A stretch of DNA of 18,459 nt from an uncultured Collinsella sp. (GTDB lineage: Bacteria; Actinomycetota; Coriobacteriia; Coriobacteriales; Coriobacteriaceae), in assembly GCA_900545835.1 (NCBI GenBank), contig URBB01000034.1, forward strand, positions 1 through 18,459. Reading direction: 5' to 3'. The position numbers and the translations under genes were made by a program. This document shows positions 7,128 through 15,204 of this stretch, piece by piece. The notes under the pieces are model-generated. The model did no database searches and was not told where the DNA came from. It worked only from the letters and a program-made list of their open reading frames with translations. How positions within the stretch are numbered: the stretch's first letter is position 1; each line of letters opens with the position of its first letter.

Positions 7128-9044
7128 ATGGTCGCATTCGATCGCAATCCGCAAGACTTCAAGTATCTGCGCCTGCTGTCGAGACAATTTCCTACCGAGC
7201 AATCCGCGTTTACCGAGATCATCAATCTCTCGGCCATTCTCAACCTGCCCAAAGGCACCGAGCATTTTATGAGCGACGTGCACGGCGAGTACGAAGCCTT
7301 TATGCACATCCTCAACAACTGCTCGGGTGTCGTGCGCGAACATGTCGACGAGATCTTTGGCGACACGCTCTCCTTTGACGAAAAGGGCGAGCTGTGCACG
7401 CTCATCTACTACCCGCGCGAGAAGATCGAGCTGGTCCGCAGCCGGCGCGAGGACTCCCCCACCTGGTACAAGACAATGCTCGACCAGCTCATCATGGTTG
7501 CCCGCTCGCTTTCGAGCCGCTATACGCGCTCCAAAGTGCGTAAGGCCATCCCGCGCGATTACGCCTACATCATCGACGAGCTGCTGCACACGCATCCGGA
7601 CGAGAACAACTATCGCGTGCGTTATCACGAGCGCATCGTTGAGTCTATCCTAGAGACCGCAAGCGCCGACGACTTTATCGAGTCGCTCGCTTCGCTCATC
7701 AAGCGCCTGGCCGTCGACCACCTGCACCTGGTGGGCGATATCTTCGACCGTGGCGGCGGCGCTGCCAAGATTATGGACCGCTTGCTCACCTATCATTCGC
7801 TCGACATCCAGTGGGGCAACCACGATCTGCTGTGGATGGGCGCTGCGGCCGGTGAGCCCGCCTGCATCGCCACGGTATTGCGCAACAACTTACGCTACGA
7901 CAACTACGAGATCCTCGAGAACGACTACGGCATCTCGCTGCGTGAGCTTGTTGCCTTTGCCGATGCCACCTACACCGCCGGTGAGTCCATCGCCCCGCTG
8001 ATCAAGGCTATCAACGTGCTGCTCTTTAAGCTCGAGGGCCAGATTATCCAGCGCCACCCCGAGTTCGACATGACCGACCGCCTGTTACTCGACAAGATCG
8101 AACACGACACCGGCACGGTCACGCTCGCCGACGGCAGCGTGTGGCCGCTCACGACCAACGACTTCCCCACCGTCGATCCGGCGGACCCCTATACGCTCAC
8201 GCCCCAGGAGCAGCACATCATCGACAAGCTCGTGTCCGAGTTTGTCACCGCCGATCACCTGCATCGCCATATCGATTTCCTCTATTCCCACGGCTCGATG
8301 TACAAGGTCGCCAACGGCAACCTGCTCTTCCACGGCTGCGTTCCGCTCAACGAAGACGGCACCTTTAGCAGCATGAACTGCCTGGGCACCTGGCACGCCG
8401 GGCGCGATTATCTTGATTTTTGCGACCACATCGCCCGCCGCGCCTGGCGCGTGGGCGACCGCGACGCCCTCGACTGGATGTGGTACCTGTGGATTGGCTT
8501 TAACTCGCCCGCCAGCGGACGCCTGGTGCGTACCTTTGAGCGCGCCTATATCGCCGATAAGAGCACCTGGGTCGAGCCGATGGACCCGTACTTTACGCTA
8601 ACCAAGTCGCCCTCGGTCTGCGACGACATCATGCGCGAGTTCGGCGTTGCCCCCATGGCATGTTCGCCGACCGGTCACATCATCAATGGCCATACGCCCG
8701 TCAAGACCACCAAGGGCGAGCAGCCCATCCGCGCCGAGGGCAAGCTGCTGGTCATCGATGGCGGTTTCTGTCGTGCCTACCATCCCAAGACGGGCATCGC
8801 CGGCTACACGCTTATCTCCAGTTCTCGCGGATGTCGCCTTAAGTCGCACCAAGCCTTTACCACGGTTGCCGAGGCACTTACCCGCAATGTCGACATCGAG
8901 AGCGAGACCAATCGTTTTGACCAGGCCGACCGTCGCCGCATGGTGAGCGACACCGATACCGGCGCCAAGATTCGCAGCCAAATCCAGGACCTGCGCCAAC
9001 TGCTCGATGCATATAGAAACGGTGCTATCGAGGAGCGCGCCTAG
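7128..9044 (+). CDS. fbp: Class III fructose-1,6-bisphosphatase
   Basis: A 638-residue protein, close to the 640-670 typical of the Firmicutes-type class III enzyme. It hydrolyses fructose 1,6-bisphosphate to fructose 6-phosphate, the committed step of gluconeogenesis, in the cytoplasm. The metallophosphoesterase motifs appear in order: SDVHGE (49-54), GDIFDRG (203-209), GNHD (230-233), and GHTP (521-524) followed by VIDGGF. These supply the His, Asp and Asn ligands of a two-metal centre. The ATG at 7128 is preceded by GGAAGGTG (7116-7123); the open frame extends further upstream into the inverted repeat, which is not coding. No terminator separates it from the GtrA-family gene 78 bases downstream, so read-through is likely. 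Confidence 0.95.
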   Translation: MVAFDRNPQDFKYLRLLSRQFPTEQSAFTEIINLSAILNLPKGTEHFMSDVHGEYEAFMHILNNCSGVVREHVDEIFGDTLSFDEKGELCTLIYYPREKIELVRSRREDSPTWYKTMLDQLIMVARSLSSRYTRSKVRKAIPRDYAYIIDELLHTHPDENNYRVRYHERIVESILETASADDFIESLASLIKRLAVDHLHLVGDIFDRGGGAAKIMDRLLTYHSLDIQWGNHDLLWMGAAAGEPACIATVLRNNLRYDNYEILENDYGISLRELVAFADATYTAGESIAPLIKAINVLLFKLEGQIIQRHPEFDMTDRLLLDKIEHDTGTVTLADGSVWPLTTNDFPTVDPADPYTLTPQEQHIIDKLVSEFVTADHLHRHIDFLYSHGSMYKVANGNLLFHGCVPLNEDGTFSSMNCLGTWHAGRDYLDFCDHIARRAWRVGDRDALDWMWYLWIGFNSPASGRLVRTFERAYIADKSTWVEPMDPYFTLTKSPSVCDDIMREFGVAPMACSPTGHIINGHTPVKTTKGEQPIRAEGKLLVIDGGFCRAYHPKTGIAGYTLISSSRGCRLKSHQAFTTVAEALTRNVDIESETNRFDQADRRRMVSDTDTGAKIRSQIQDLRQLLDAYRNGAIEERA

Positions 9045-9122
9045 CCCCGCCTGCGCGGATTGGCTAAACTTGCTGAGTTTGTCATCCCCACGGCGCTGCG
9101 GCGCCACCCTAAGGCAGGTACC

Positions 9123-9518
9123 ATGCAAAAGCTCCTTGCGCAGATCATGAAGTTTGGCGTCGTCGGCGTCGTCGCCACGGTCATCGACTTTGGCATCATG
9201 AATCTGCTCCACTACGGTCTGGGCCTTAACATCCTGATCGCCAATACCAGCGGCTTTATCGTCTCGCTCATCTTTAACTACGTCGCGAGCATGAAGTACG
9301 TGTTTGCGCACAAGGAAGGCATGAGCCGCCGCCGCGAGTTCATCATCTTTGTCGTGCTGTCCGTGATCGGTTTGGTGCTCAACGATGGCATCGTGCTGGC
9401 GCTCAACGCCGGCCTGGGACTCGAGGCCAATATCGCCAAGATTTGCGCCACCGCGCTTGTTATGGTCTACAACTTTGTGACCCGAAAGATCTTCCTAGAG
9501 GGCGAGGAGACCAAGTAG
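9123..9518 (+). CDS. GtrA-family membrane protein, copy 1
   Basis: A 131-residue protein with four predicted membrane helices (about 9-28, 34-55, 73-92, 101-120), matching the GtrA-like family. These small proteins are thought to flip or help move undecaprenyl-linked sugars or take part in cell-surface polysaccharide and teichoic-acid synthesis. A loop SMKYVFAHKEGMSRRREF (56-73) joins helices two and three and is conserved in copy 2. The start ATG at 9123 has AAGGCAGG just upstream (9111-9118). A TTG further up lacks a ribosome site. It follows fbp and ends in a hairpin terminator. The substrate is unknown. Confidence 0.82.
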   Translation: MQKLLAQIMKFGVVGVVATVIDFGIMNLLHYGLGLNILIANTSGFIVSLIFNYVASMKYVFAHKEGMSRRREFIIFVVLSVIGLVLNDGIVLALNAGLGLEANIAKICATALVMVYNFVTRKIFLEGEETK

Positions 9519-9542
9519 CTCGGCCTCCTCGTTGCACTACGG

Positions 9543-9596
9543 GGCCCACGGACGACGTGCGTCGAGCGCTGCGTTGTTCGTGGGCCTTGCTCGTTT
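9543..9596 (+). terminator. Terminator after GtrA copy 1
   Basis: A 15-base stem, 9543-9557 with 9572-9586, includes GGCCCACG / CGTGGGCC and two G-U pairs, with a 14-base loop. It is followed by the moderately T-rich TTGCTCGTTT. It lies 24 bases past the stop codon. Confidence 0.7.
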
Positions 9597-9737
9597 ACGG
9601 AAGGATTTGCGACGTTTGCGGATTGTCTCTTGCAAATTTGGCGAGTTCGTATAGTTCTTGCCAAAGACCTTACGTTTCCCTTGCAAAAGCTCTAAAGTAT
9701 CCTCTGCTCGATTCGTCAACGCATTGGATGTGATTAC

Positions 9738-10145
9738 GTGCGCAAGGCACTGGCACAACCTCATACTAAGCAATTCCTCAAGTTCGCTGTCGTGGGTCTT
9801 ATCTCCTTTGGCATCGACTGGGGCATGCTCATTGCGCTCGTCGAGCTGTTCCATCTCGACTTTCTGATGAGCACCACGATCTCGTTTATCACGTCCGTCG
9901 TGGTTAACTACTGGCTCAGCATGAAGTACGTGTTCGACCATCGCGAGGGCATGAGCCGCAAGCGCGAGTTCACGATCTTCACCATCCTGTCGGTGATCGG
10001 TTTGGGCCTCAACGACCTGTACATGTTTGTGGGCGTCACGTTTTTGAGCATCGGCTACCAGGCCATGAAGGCCATCGCCACGTTCCTCGTCACCTGGTAC
10101 AACTACTTCAGCCGTCGCTTCTTTCTCGAGGGCGCACGGTCGTAG
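9738..10145 (+). CDS. GtrA-family membrane protein, copy 2
   Basis: A 135-residue four-helix membrane protein of the same family as the preceding gene. It shares NYxxSMKYVF-H-EGMSR-REF and LSVIGL-LND with copy 1, so the pair arose by tandem duplication or paired acquisition of paralogues. Helices are near 13-37, 43-64, 79-100 and 105-125. The only reasonable start is the GTG at 9738, with no good ribosome site, only a loose GGATGTGA. The 219-base gap and the intervening terminator suggest a separate promoter; TAAAGT at 9693-9698 is a weak -10 candidate. It ends before a textbook terminator. The transported lipid-linked sugar is not inferable. Confidence 0.82.
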   Translation: MRKALAQPHTKQFLKFAVVGLISFGIDWGMLIALVELFHLDFLMSTTISFITSVVVNYWLSMKYVFDHREGMSRKREFTIFTILSVIGLGLNDLYMFVGVTFLSIGYQAMKAIATFLVTWYNYFSRRFFLEGARS

Positions 10146-10171
10146 TCGATTCGCTATTTGCTTGAATGTAT

Positions 10172-10206
10172 AACCGGTTGGAATTCCCATTCCAACCGGT
10201 TTTTTT
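10172..10206 (+). terminator. Strong rho-independent terminator after GtrA copy 2
   Basis: A perfect 12-base stem, AACCGGTTGGAA (10172-10183) with TTCCAACCGGTT (10190-10201), has a six-base loop and is followed by a T run to 10206. It ends the plus-strand unit 27 bases after the stop codon. Confidence 0.93.
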
Positions 10207-10245
10207 GTTTGCCGAAAGACCCGGCGACCCAGTCCCATTCACTTG

Positions 10246-10282
10246 AAAAACGGGCGGCCCGGATGTTCGTCCGAACCGCCCG
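10246..10282 (-). terminator. Rho-independent terminator of the DUF4430 operon
   Basis: Read on the minus strand, CGGGCGG (10282-10276) pairs with CCGCCCG (10257-10251), with an inner TCCG/CGGA-type pairing, and is followed by TTTTT (10250-10246). It lies 23 bases past the stop of the second DUF4430 gene. Only about 40 bases separate it from the opposing terminator at 10172-10206. Confidence 0.9.
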
Positions 10283-10305
10283 TCTGGCGCGCTATGTCGA
10301 GGCCT

Positions 10306-11214
10306 CTAGCCTGTAACGTAATACCAGACCACGTTGTCGCCGTTGGAGAGAACGTAGTTGCTGCAGGCCGTCATGGGCGTTGAGCCGTTGACGGAGTACA
10401 TCCAGCCGCTCGTGCCGCCGTACTGTTTCTCGGCCAAACCACCAATCGCGGAGACATACGTGCCGTACGACGAGCCATGTGCGTTGACGGAAAGACCCAG
10501 CGCGCACAGGGCATCGTAGACGGTAGCGCCTTCGTTAAAGGTAAAGGTGCCACCAGAAGACACAGGATTGCCCACAGCGCTCGATGTGACCGAAACCGTC
10601 ACTGTTATGTAGCTGGACTCCTGCGAGCCGCTCTGGCCGCCCGAGGAGGCGTTTCCACCATTAGAGGATGAAACTCCATCAGACGACTGGCCACCGCCCG
10701 AAGAAGCACCGCCAGACGCATTGGAAGTATCACCGACTCCCGTATTTTGGGCAGCGGATTTATCGCCAGACTTCTTGCCGTCCTGGTCCTCGGACTTCTT
10801 ATTATCCGAGTTCTTGTCCGATTCCTTGTTTGAAGACTCGGAATCGTCCTTGGACTTGGACTCATCAGAATGCTTGGACTCATCTTTTGCGTCATTCGAT
10901 AACTTGGAATCCTTGGAACTGGCCTCGCCCGAAGTAGTAGTCGAGCCAGACGCCTTGGTGTCCTTGGTGACGACGCTCTCCCCCGTCACGGTCTGAATGA
11001 TCCAGTCGATGGACCAGGCGCCACTCTCGGAAGGATGAACGAAGCCCAGCGAGACGACAATCAGAATGGTGCACGCGGCAGTCAGAACGCCAAGGAGCGC
11101 CTTCCGTCGAGGGGCGGACGCCGCCGAAGCGGCGTCCTTTTGCTTTGCATCGTCAAGCTGGATAAACGAGGAATCTGGTTGCTTGGGGTCAGCGTCCTTG
11201 GATTTATTGGACAC
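10306..11214 (-). CDS. N-terminally anchored stalked DUF4430 surface protein
   Basis: Probably 302 residues from the GTG at 11214-11212, which has AGGTG six bases upstream. A GTG three codons earlier (11223) touches the preceding stop codon and would leave no ribosome site. A cytoplasmic stretch of about 38 residues leads to one membrane helix (about 40-59), then a low-complexity Ser/Lys/Asp and Ser/Gly stalk of some 120 residues, and a C-terminal domain of about 100 residues with TFTFNEGATVYDAL and SGWMYSVNG. This domain matches the DUF4430 pattern, related to the beta-domain of mammalian transcobalamin and intrinsic factor. It is adjacent to the large DUF4430 gene and so falls under the same cobalamin riboswitch. 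I infer corrinoid capture outside the membrane; binding is not shown by sequence. Confidence 0.82.
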   Translation of the reverse strand: MSNKSKDADPKQPDSSFIQLDDAKQKDAASAASAPRRKALLGVLTAACTILIVVSLGFVHPSESGAWSIDWIIQTVTGESVVTKDTKASGSTTTSGEASSKDSKLSNDAKDESKHSDESKSKDDSESSNKESDKNSDNKKSEDQDGKKSGDKSAAQNTGVGDTSNASGGASSGGGQSSDGVSSSNGGNASSGGQSGSQESSYITVTVSVTSSAVGNPVSSGGTFTFNEGATVYDALCALGLSVNAHGSSYGTYVSAIGGLAEKQYGGTSGWMYSVNGSTPMTACSNYVLSNGDNVVWYYVTG

Positions 11215-11223
11215 AGCCCTCAC

Positions 11224-14200
11224 CTACCGACGTTTGGTGAACACGAACACACCGACGATGGCGAGACCGATGACGCCGGCGGCAACGCCAACGATGGCGA
11301 GTGGGTTGGTGCCAGTCTCCTGCTCGGAAGCACTAGAGGACTTCTTAGCAGTAGTCGTGGAAGCAGCACCCGTATCGGACTTGGAATCGGACTTCTTGTC
11401 GGACTTGCTGTCCTTCTTGTCAGACTTCTTGTCAGACTTCTTCTCGTCCTTCTTGTCGGACTTATCGGAGTCCTTCTTGTCGGACTTGTTGTCCTTGGTC
11501 TCGGTCTTGGTCGACACCGTCGTCTTGGTCGTCGGCTTATGACCCGGGGCGACAGCGCCGCCAGTCTGCTGGCCCTTAGAGCCGGAGCCGGAACCCGTGC
11601 CAGTGCCAGCGCCAGCGCCGGAACCGTTGCCAGCGCCACCGTTGCCACCATTAGTGCCAGAACCGCCATTGCCGCCAGGGTTAACGGCATTCTTGGTCCA
11701 CTTGGCATACAGCGTCAGATCGGCCGTCACCGGTGTACTGAAGTCATACGCCTGCGTGCAAGCCTCATCGGTGAACCAACCGCCGAAAGTGTAGCCATCG
11801 CGCGTCGGATCGGCCGGCTTGACCAGCTTGCCGTCGGCCGTAGCCACAAACTTAGTGTCGCAAGCAGACCCGCCGTTGGAATTAAAGGCAACCGTCCAAG
11901 ACTCAACAGCCCCGAGCTTGAACAGCGTACCCGAATCATTGATGTAGTACAGGTTGCCAGATGCATCGGCAATGACCGGAGAGTCACAGTACTGGTAATG
12001 GCCAGCCGCATCATAAATCTGCGTCGCCTCTGCATCGCCGAGCGTATAGCGATACACGCCACCACCAGCAGAGTAGTTGACGTAATCCTTGCTATCCGCG
12101 CTGTTAACGGTGAAGTACACATAGGTCTTGCCGCCCTGAACACTCACCAGCGGAGTAGCAGCAATACCGTTGAGGCCAGCCGGCAGCGCCTTGCCGTCGG
12201 CAGCAGCGATCATCGTGGTCTTACCCGTCTTCAGGTTATAGAGAACCAGAGCAGAGCCAGTAGCCGTCTGTCCGCCGACAATCAGATTGTCACCAGACAC
12301 CGCAGGGGCGCTCAGATTATTCGTAAGGCCCAGATCAACCGTCTCTTGCTCGCTCAGTACGCCCTTCGCCGAGAGCGAAATCACATGGAGCTTTCCGTCG
12401 TGCGTCATCTGATAGAAGGTCGAACCATTGGACGGATCGGCAATGCAATCGGCATTTGCAACAGCGCCGAGCTTCATGGTCGAAACGACATCGCCCGTCG
12501 TCTTATCAATGCACTTAAGCGTGCCCGCGCTCGTAGGAACGATGGCATACTTATCCGTCAAAGCCGCACCAGTCCAGTAATAGCCCTCGGCAGGGTCAAT
12601 GTTCTGCCAAGAAACTTCGCCCGTGGCAATCTTAATGCGCATAAAGGAGCCGTTGCCGTAGGTCGCGTTGTAATTCTCATCATACGAAATATCGACCGAG
12701 CCTACATAGACGTACTCGCCGTCCGAAACGACGGTGCAGGAGCTCTGCGTCAAGTCCGTCAAACCAGGCGTCAGCCACTTGCAGATCAGCTTGTCTGCAG
12801 TAATCGCCTGGACCGCACCGCCGTTGAGCGGAACGATGATAAGGCCATTGGTATAGATCGGACGAGAGGTATAGCTTACCTTGGAGGCAAGCGGCGCAGA
12901 GGCAACCTTTTTGCCCGTGGACGAATCGATCTTAATGAGCTCGTTCTCGGTCGCAATGTACACAAAGCCGTTAGCGATGACAGGCTCGCTGCAGTTGGCA
13001 TACTGCTGACCAGACTCGGCCTTCCAATCGAAGGCCCACTTAAGACCGGCGGCCTGCGCAGGCGTCTTGGCATCCGTTACGGTCGAACCGTTGCCACTGT
13101 TGCCGTAGCCGGCCCACTCGGCATCCCAATCAGGAGTCGTCGCACTCGGGTCCACGACAATCTTGTCGGGATCGGGCATGGCCGAATCGTCGGTGGTATA
13201 GGCAAGCGTAACCTTATCGCCGCTCTTGAGCGTAATCTGATTGGCGCAGAGTAAGGAGGGCTCTCCATTGATATACAGGTGCCAATATTTATTGGTCGCA
13301 GCATCCCAGACATACGGCTTGTGATCGAACGGCGAAGTAATGGAATTCAGGAGCCAGTATGCACCGCTCTGGGAGGCGTTGTAATCAACGCCCTTCTCCT
13401 TCAGAACCGTCTCAATAAGGTCCTGGGCCGTAGAGCCTTCGGGCAAAGAAACATTGCTTGCCGAGCCCCAGCGAGTATTGTTGCCGTTGACATCGGGACC
13501 GATAACATCGACGGACCCAAGAACCTGACCGGGGAGGGCATCGGCGTCAGCACCATACATAAAGGTGACGGTATCGCCCTCTTGGAGCTTGTAGGCACCG
13601 GCGCCAACGTTGGCGAACTTGCCATTTACGTAGAAGTGCCAATAGCTTTTGGTCGCAGCGTCCCAGCCATAGGATTTACCATCGAACGGCGAAGTAATGC
13701 CGTTGAGGAACCAGCCCCAAGACGATTCGCTAGCATCGAGCTTAAGGCCGGTCTGCTCAAGGAGATCCTTGGCAGTAGAACCCGCCTTGAGACTCGTCTG
13801 GCCCGTCGAAGCCCAAACCTGCTGCTTGCCGTCCTTGCCCTTACCGAGGACCTGAACGGAAGCATGGACGGAATCAGAGGGCAACTGGTCGCCCCAGCCA
13901 CCGTAGAACCACGTAACGGTATCGCCAGCATGAATGGTGACATTGTCTGCCGTGTAGTCGCTCGACTTGCCGTTGATGAACAGCTGCCAATAGGTCGAAT
14001 AATCGAGCGGCGTACCCAGCTCAACGCCGTTGTACTTAAGGCTCAAAATGATGGAGCCCGCAGCAAAGGCGTCGATGCCATTTGCCTCGAGCGCGACCTT
14101 CGTAAGGTCAAGTGCGCTCGAACCGGACGTCACCACATACTGCGTATTATCGACCCAAGTCTGAGTCTTGCCCTGGGCATCGCGACCAATGACGGTCACA

Positions 14201-15099
14201 TTTGCGGCAACCTGGTCTTTAACGACAGGGGACGAGCTACCAGCCGTATAGGCAAACTCAATCTTCTGCCCCTGGGTGAGCTTGACGCTGCTCGCGCCAA
14301 CCGAGGAAGACGCGCCGTCGACGAACAGCTGCCAGAAGGCATAAGTCGTCGAATCGTAGGCAAGCGTGCGACCATCGCTCGGGGATGTGATGCTTTCGAG
14401 GTAGAAACCGTATGCTGTGTTCGGTTCGTACTTCGCCTTGAAGCCCGTCTTCTCCTGCAGCTTAATGAAGGCATCCGCAGCCGTCGCGCCCTCGTCGAGC
14501 TTGAGCTGCGTAGGTGCCACCCAGGTCTGAGCCTTGCCGTCGGCATCGGTGCCGATAATCGAGAACGAGACCTCGACCTGCTTCTTGGCGACATCGCCAG
14601 TTTCTGTCGGGTTCTCCGTCTGAACGGCAGCCGCGGCGGCAGATCCTGCTTGGCCAGCGGATGCCGTCGAAGACTGCTCGCTCGTGGCAGGGCTCTCCCC
14701 CGTCGCCGAGCCTTCGTCGCCAGTTGCTGCCTCTGTTATGGCTGCACTAGCTGCAGGCGCGCCCTCGGAATCCGAAACCTCGGCGCCGCTCTGCTCAGCG
14801 GTACCGCCCGCAAGCGCTGCGTCCTCACTCGACGTCGCAGCCTGAGCCACAGCCTCGGCAATGCCCTCGGCGCCCTCGGCCCACAGCTGAGCCGGCGTGG
14901 TGCCAAAGGCCATCGCGAAGGCCAGGAATGCCACCAGGCCGCGCTTGGCTACACCGCGTGCAATCGCGCCACGGCGATGCAACGAGGCGCGCTCACGCTC
15001 GTCCTCAACCATACCCATTTGTCCCCCATTGTCTGTACTTGGAGCGTTGCCTTGAGGCTGCCCCACGTCATCGCGCATGTTGCGCTCGAGTTCCCCCAT
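11224..15099 (-). CDS. Giant surface protein: four DUF4430 repeats, beta-propeller, InlB repeat, C-terminal anchor
   Basis: A protein of 1291 residues. A 50-residue N-terminal extension precedes a signal peptide (about 52-76, LVAFLAFAMAFGTTP). An Ala/Ser/Glu-rich linker leads to four tandem DUF4430-type repeats near 174-286, 298-400, 412-516 and 528-635, each with an xQTWV- or RWG-like strand, a YW-hFYINGK-like strand and a final VTxxY strand. Residues about 685-1065 contain repeated hydrophobic-strand/GxVY/DxxTGK patterns typical of PQQ/WD40-like beta-propellers. An InlB-type repeat at 1068-1134 ends GYTFGGWFTDEAC...LYAKW. Then come a Gly-rich linker, a Lys/Ser/Asp stalk (1198-1242), a membrane helix (1266-1288) and a KRR tail. 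AAGGGG lies six bases before the ATG. The gene lies behind a cobalamin riboswitch; DUF4430 resembles the transcobalamin beta-domain. I infer a surface corrinoid-binding protein. No LPXTG is visible before the anchor. Confidence 0.85.
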   Translation of the reverse strand: MGELERNMRDDVGQPQGNAPSTDNGGQMGMVEDERERASLHRRGAIARGVAKRGLVAFLAFAMAFGTTPAQLWAEGAEGIAEAVAQAATSSEDAALAGGTAEQSGAEVSDSEGAPAASAAITEAATGDEGSATGESPATSEQSSTASAGQAGSAAAAAVQTENPTETGDVAKKQVEVSFSIIGTDADGKAQTWVAPTQLKLDEGATAADAFIKLQEKTGFKAKYEPNTAYGFYLESITSPSDGRTLAYDSTTYAFWQLFVDGASSSVGASSVKLTQGQKIEFAYTAGSSSPVVKDQVAANVTVIGRDAQGKTQTWVDNTQYVVTSGSSALDLTKVALEANGIDAFAAGSIILSLKYNGVELGTPLDYSTYWQLFINGKSSDYTADNVTIHAGDTVTWFYGGWGDQLPSDSVHASVQVLGKGKDGKQQVWASTGQTSLKAGSTAKDLLEQTGLKLDASESSWGWFLNGITSPFDGKSYGWDAATKSYWHFYVNGKFANVGAGAYKLQEGDTVTFMYGADADALPGQVLGSVDVIGPDVNGNNTRWGSASNVSLPEGSTAQDLIETVLKEKGVDYNASQSGAYWLLNSITSPFDHKPYVWDAATNKYWHLYINGEPSLLCANQITLKSGDKVTLAYTTDDSAMPDPDKIVVDPSATTPDWDAEWAGYGNSGNGSTVTDAKTPAQAAGLKWAFDWKAESGQQYANCSEPVIANGFVYIATENELIKIDSSTGKKVASAPLASKVSYTSRPIYTNGLIIVPLNGGAVQAITADKLICKWLTPGLTDLTQSSCTVVSDGEYVYVGSVDISYDENYNATYGNGSFMRIKIATGEVSWQNIDPAEGYYWTGAALTDKYAIVPTSAGTLKCIDKTTGDVVSTMKLGAVANADCIADPSNGSTFYQMTHDGKLHVISLSAKGVLSEQETVDLGLTNNLSAPAVSGDNLIVGGQTATGSALVLYNLKTGKTTMIAAADGKALPAGLNGIAATPLVSVQGGKTYVYFTVNSADSKDYVNYSAGGGVYRYTLGDAEATQIYDAAGHYQYCDSPVIADASGNLYYINDSGTLFKLGAVESWTVAFNSNGGSACDTKFVATADGKLVKPADPTRDGYTFGGWFTDEACTQAYDFSTPVTADLTLYAKWTKNAVNPGGNGGSGTNGGNGGAGNGSGAGAGTGTGSGSGSKGQQTGGAVAPGHKPTTKTTVSTKTETKDNKSDKKDSDKSDKKDEKKSDKKSDKKDSKSDKKSDSKSDTGAASTTTAKKSSSASEQETGTNPLAIVGVAAGVIGLAIVGVFVFTKRR
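11397..11514 (-). repeat. Lys/Ser/Asp low-complexity stalk repeats in the large DUF4430 protein
   Basis: Imperfect tandem copies of a short unit encoding SDKK (GTCCGACAAGAAG-like on the minus strand) cover protein residues about 1196-1234. The stretch encodes a charged, probably extended spacer between the binding modules and the membrane anchor. A compositionally similar stalk is present in the second DUF4430 protein. Such DNA repeats can change length by slippage. Confidence 0.75.
13324..13699 (-). repeat. Intragenic near-duplicate of DUF4430 repeats 3 and 4
   Basis: The 19-base string ATCGAACGGCGAAGTAATG (plus-strand reading) occurs at 13324-13342 and again at 13681-13699. Flanking sequence is also very similar; for example TGCCAATA and TTGGTCGCAGC recur at the same spacing. 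In protein terms, ITSPFD-K-Y-WDAAT--YWH-Y-NG is shared by repeats 3 (468-493) and 4 (587-612), so this pair is the most recent duplication within the gene. Confidence 0.8.
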
Positions 15100-15112
15100 C
15101 GGGGTCCCCTTC

Positions 15113-15170
15113 CCTCCAGAGCCCTATGCACACCGGCGGCATGCGCCGCAGCCGCATGCAAGATGGGAGG
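15113..15170 (-). promoter_or_regulatory. Candidate expression platform: anti-SD facing the SD region
   Basis: In the leader between the riboswitch and the large DUF4430 gene, CCTCC (15170-15166 on the minus strand, within GCCTCCC) can pair with GGAGG (15117-15113), which forms the upstream part of the purine-rich ribosome-binding stretch ending in AAGGGG. Hairpins around GCATGC repeats lie between them. This would fit translational control by ribosome-site occlusion when B12 is bound. It is inference from complementarity only. Confidence 0.4.
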
Positions 15171-15204
15171 CGATCCGACTTAACCTTAACGGCTCAGGCG
15201 CGCC

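Noticed and set aside
11397..11514. Short tandem repeats considered as a CRISPR-like array
   Set aside because: The units are in frame, encode a charged stalk, have no unique spacers and no cas genes are nearby.
11035..13254. Very long open frame on the plus strand (739 residues) antisense to the large DUF4430 gene
   Set aside because: The translation is Arg/Ile/Leu-rich without domain motifs, and the minus-strand frame has a signal peptide, clear repeats and an anchor. It is a composition shadow of a GC-rich gene.
13279..15183. Second long antisense frame (634 residues) over the same gene
   Set aside because: Same reasons; it also runs through the leader and has no ribosome site or recognisable domain.
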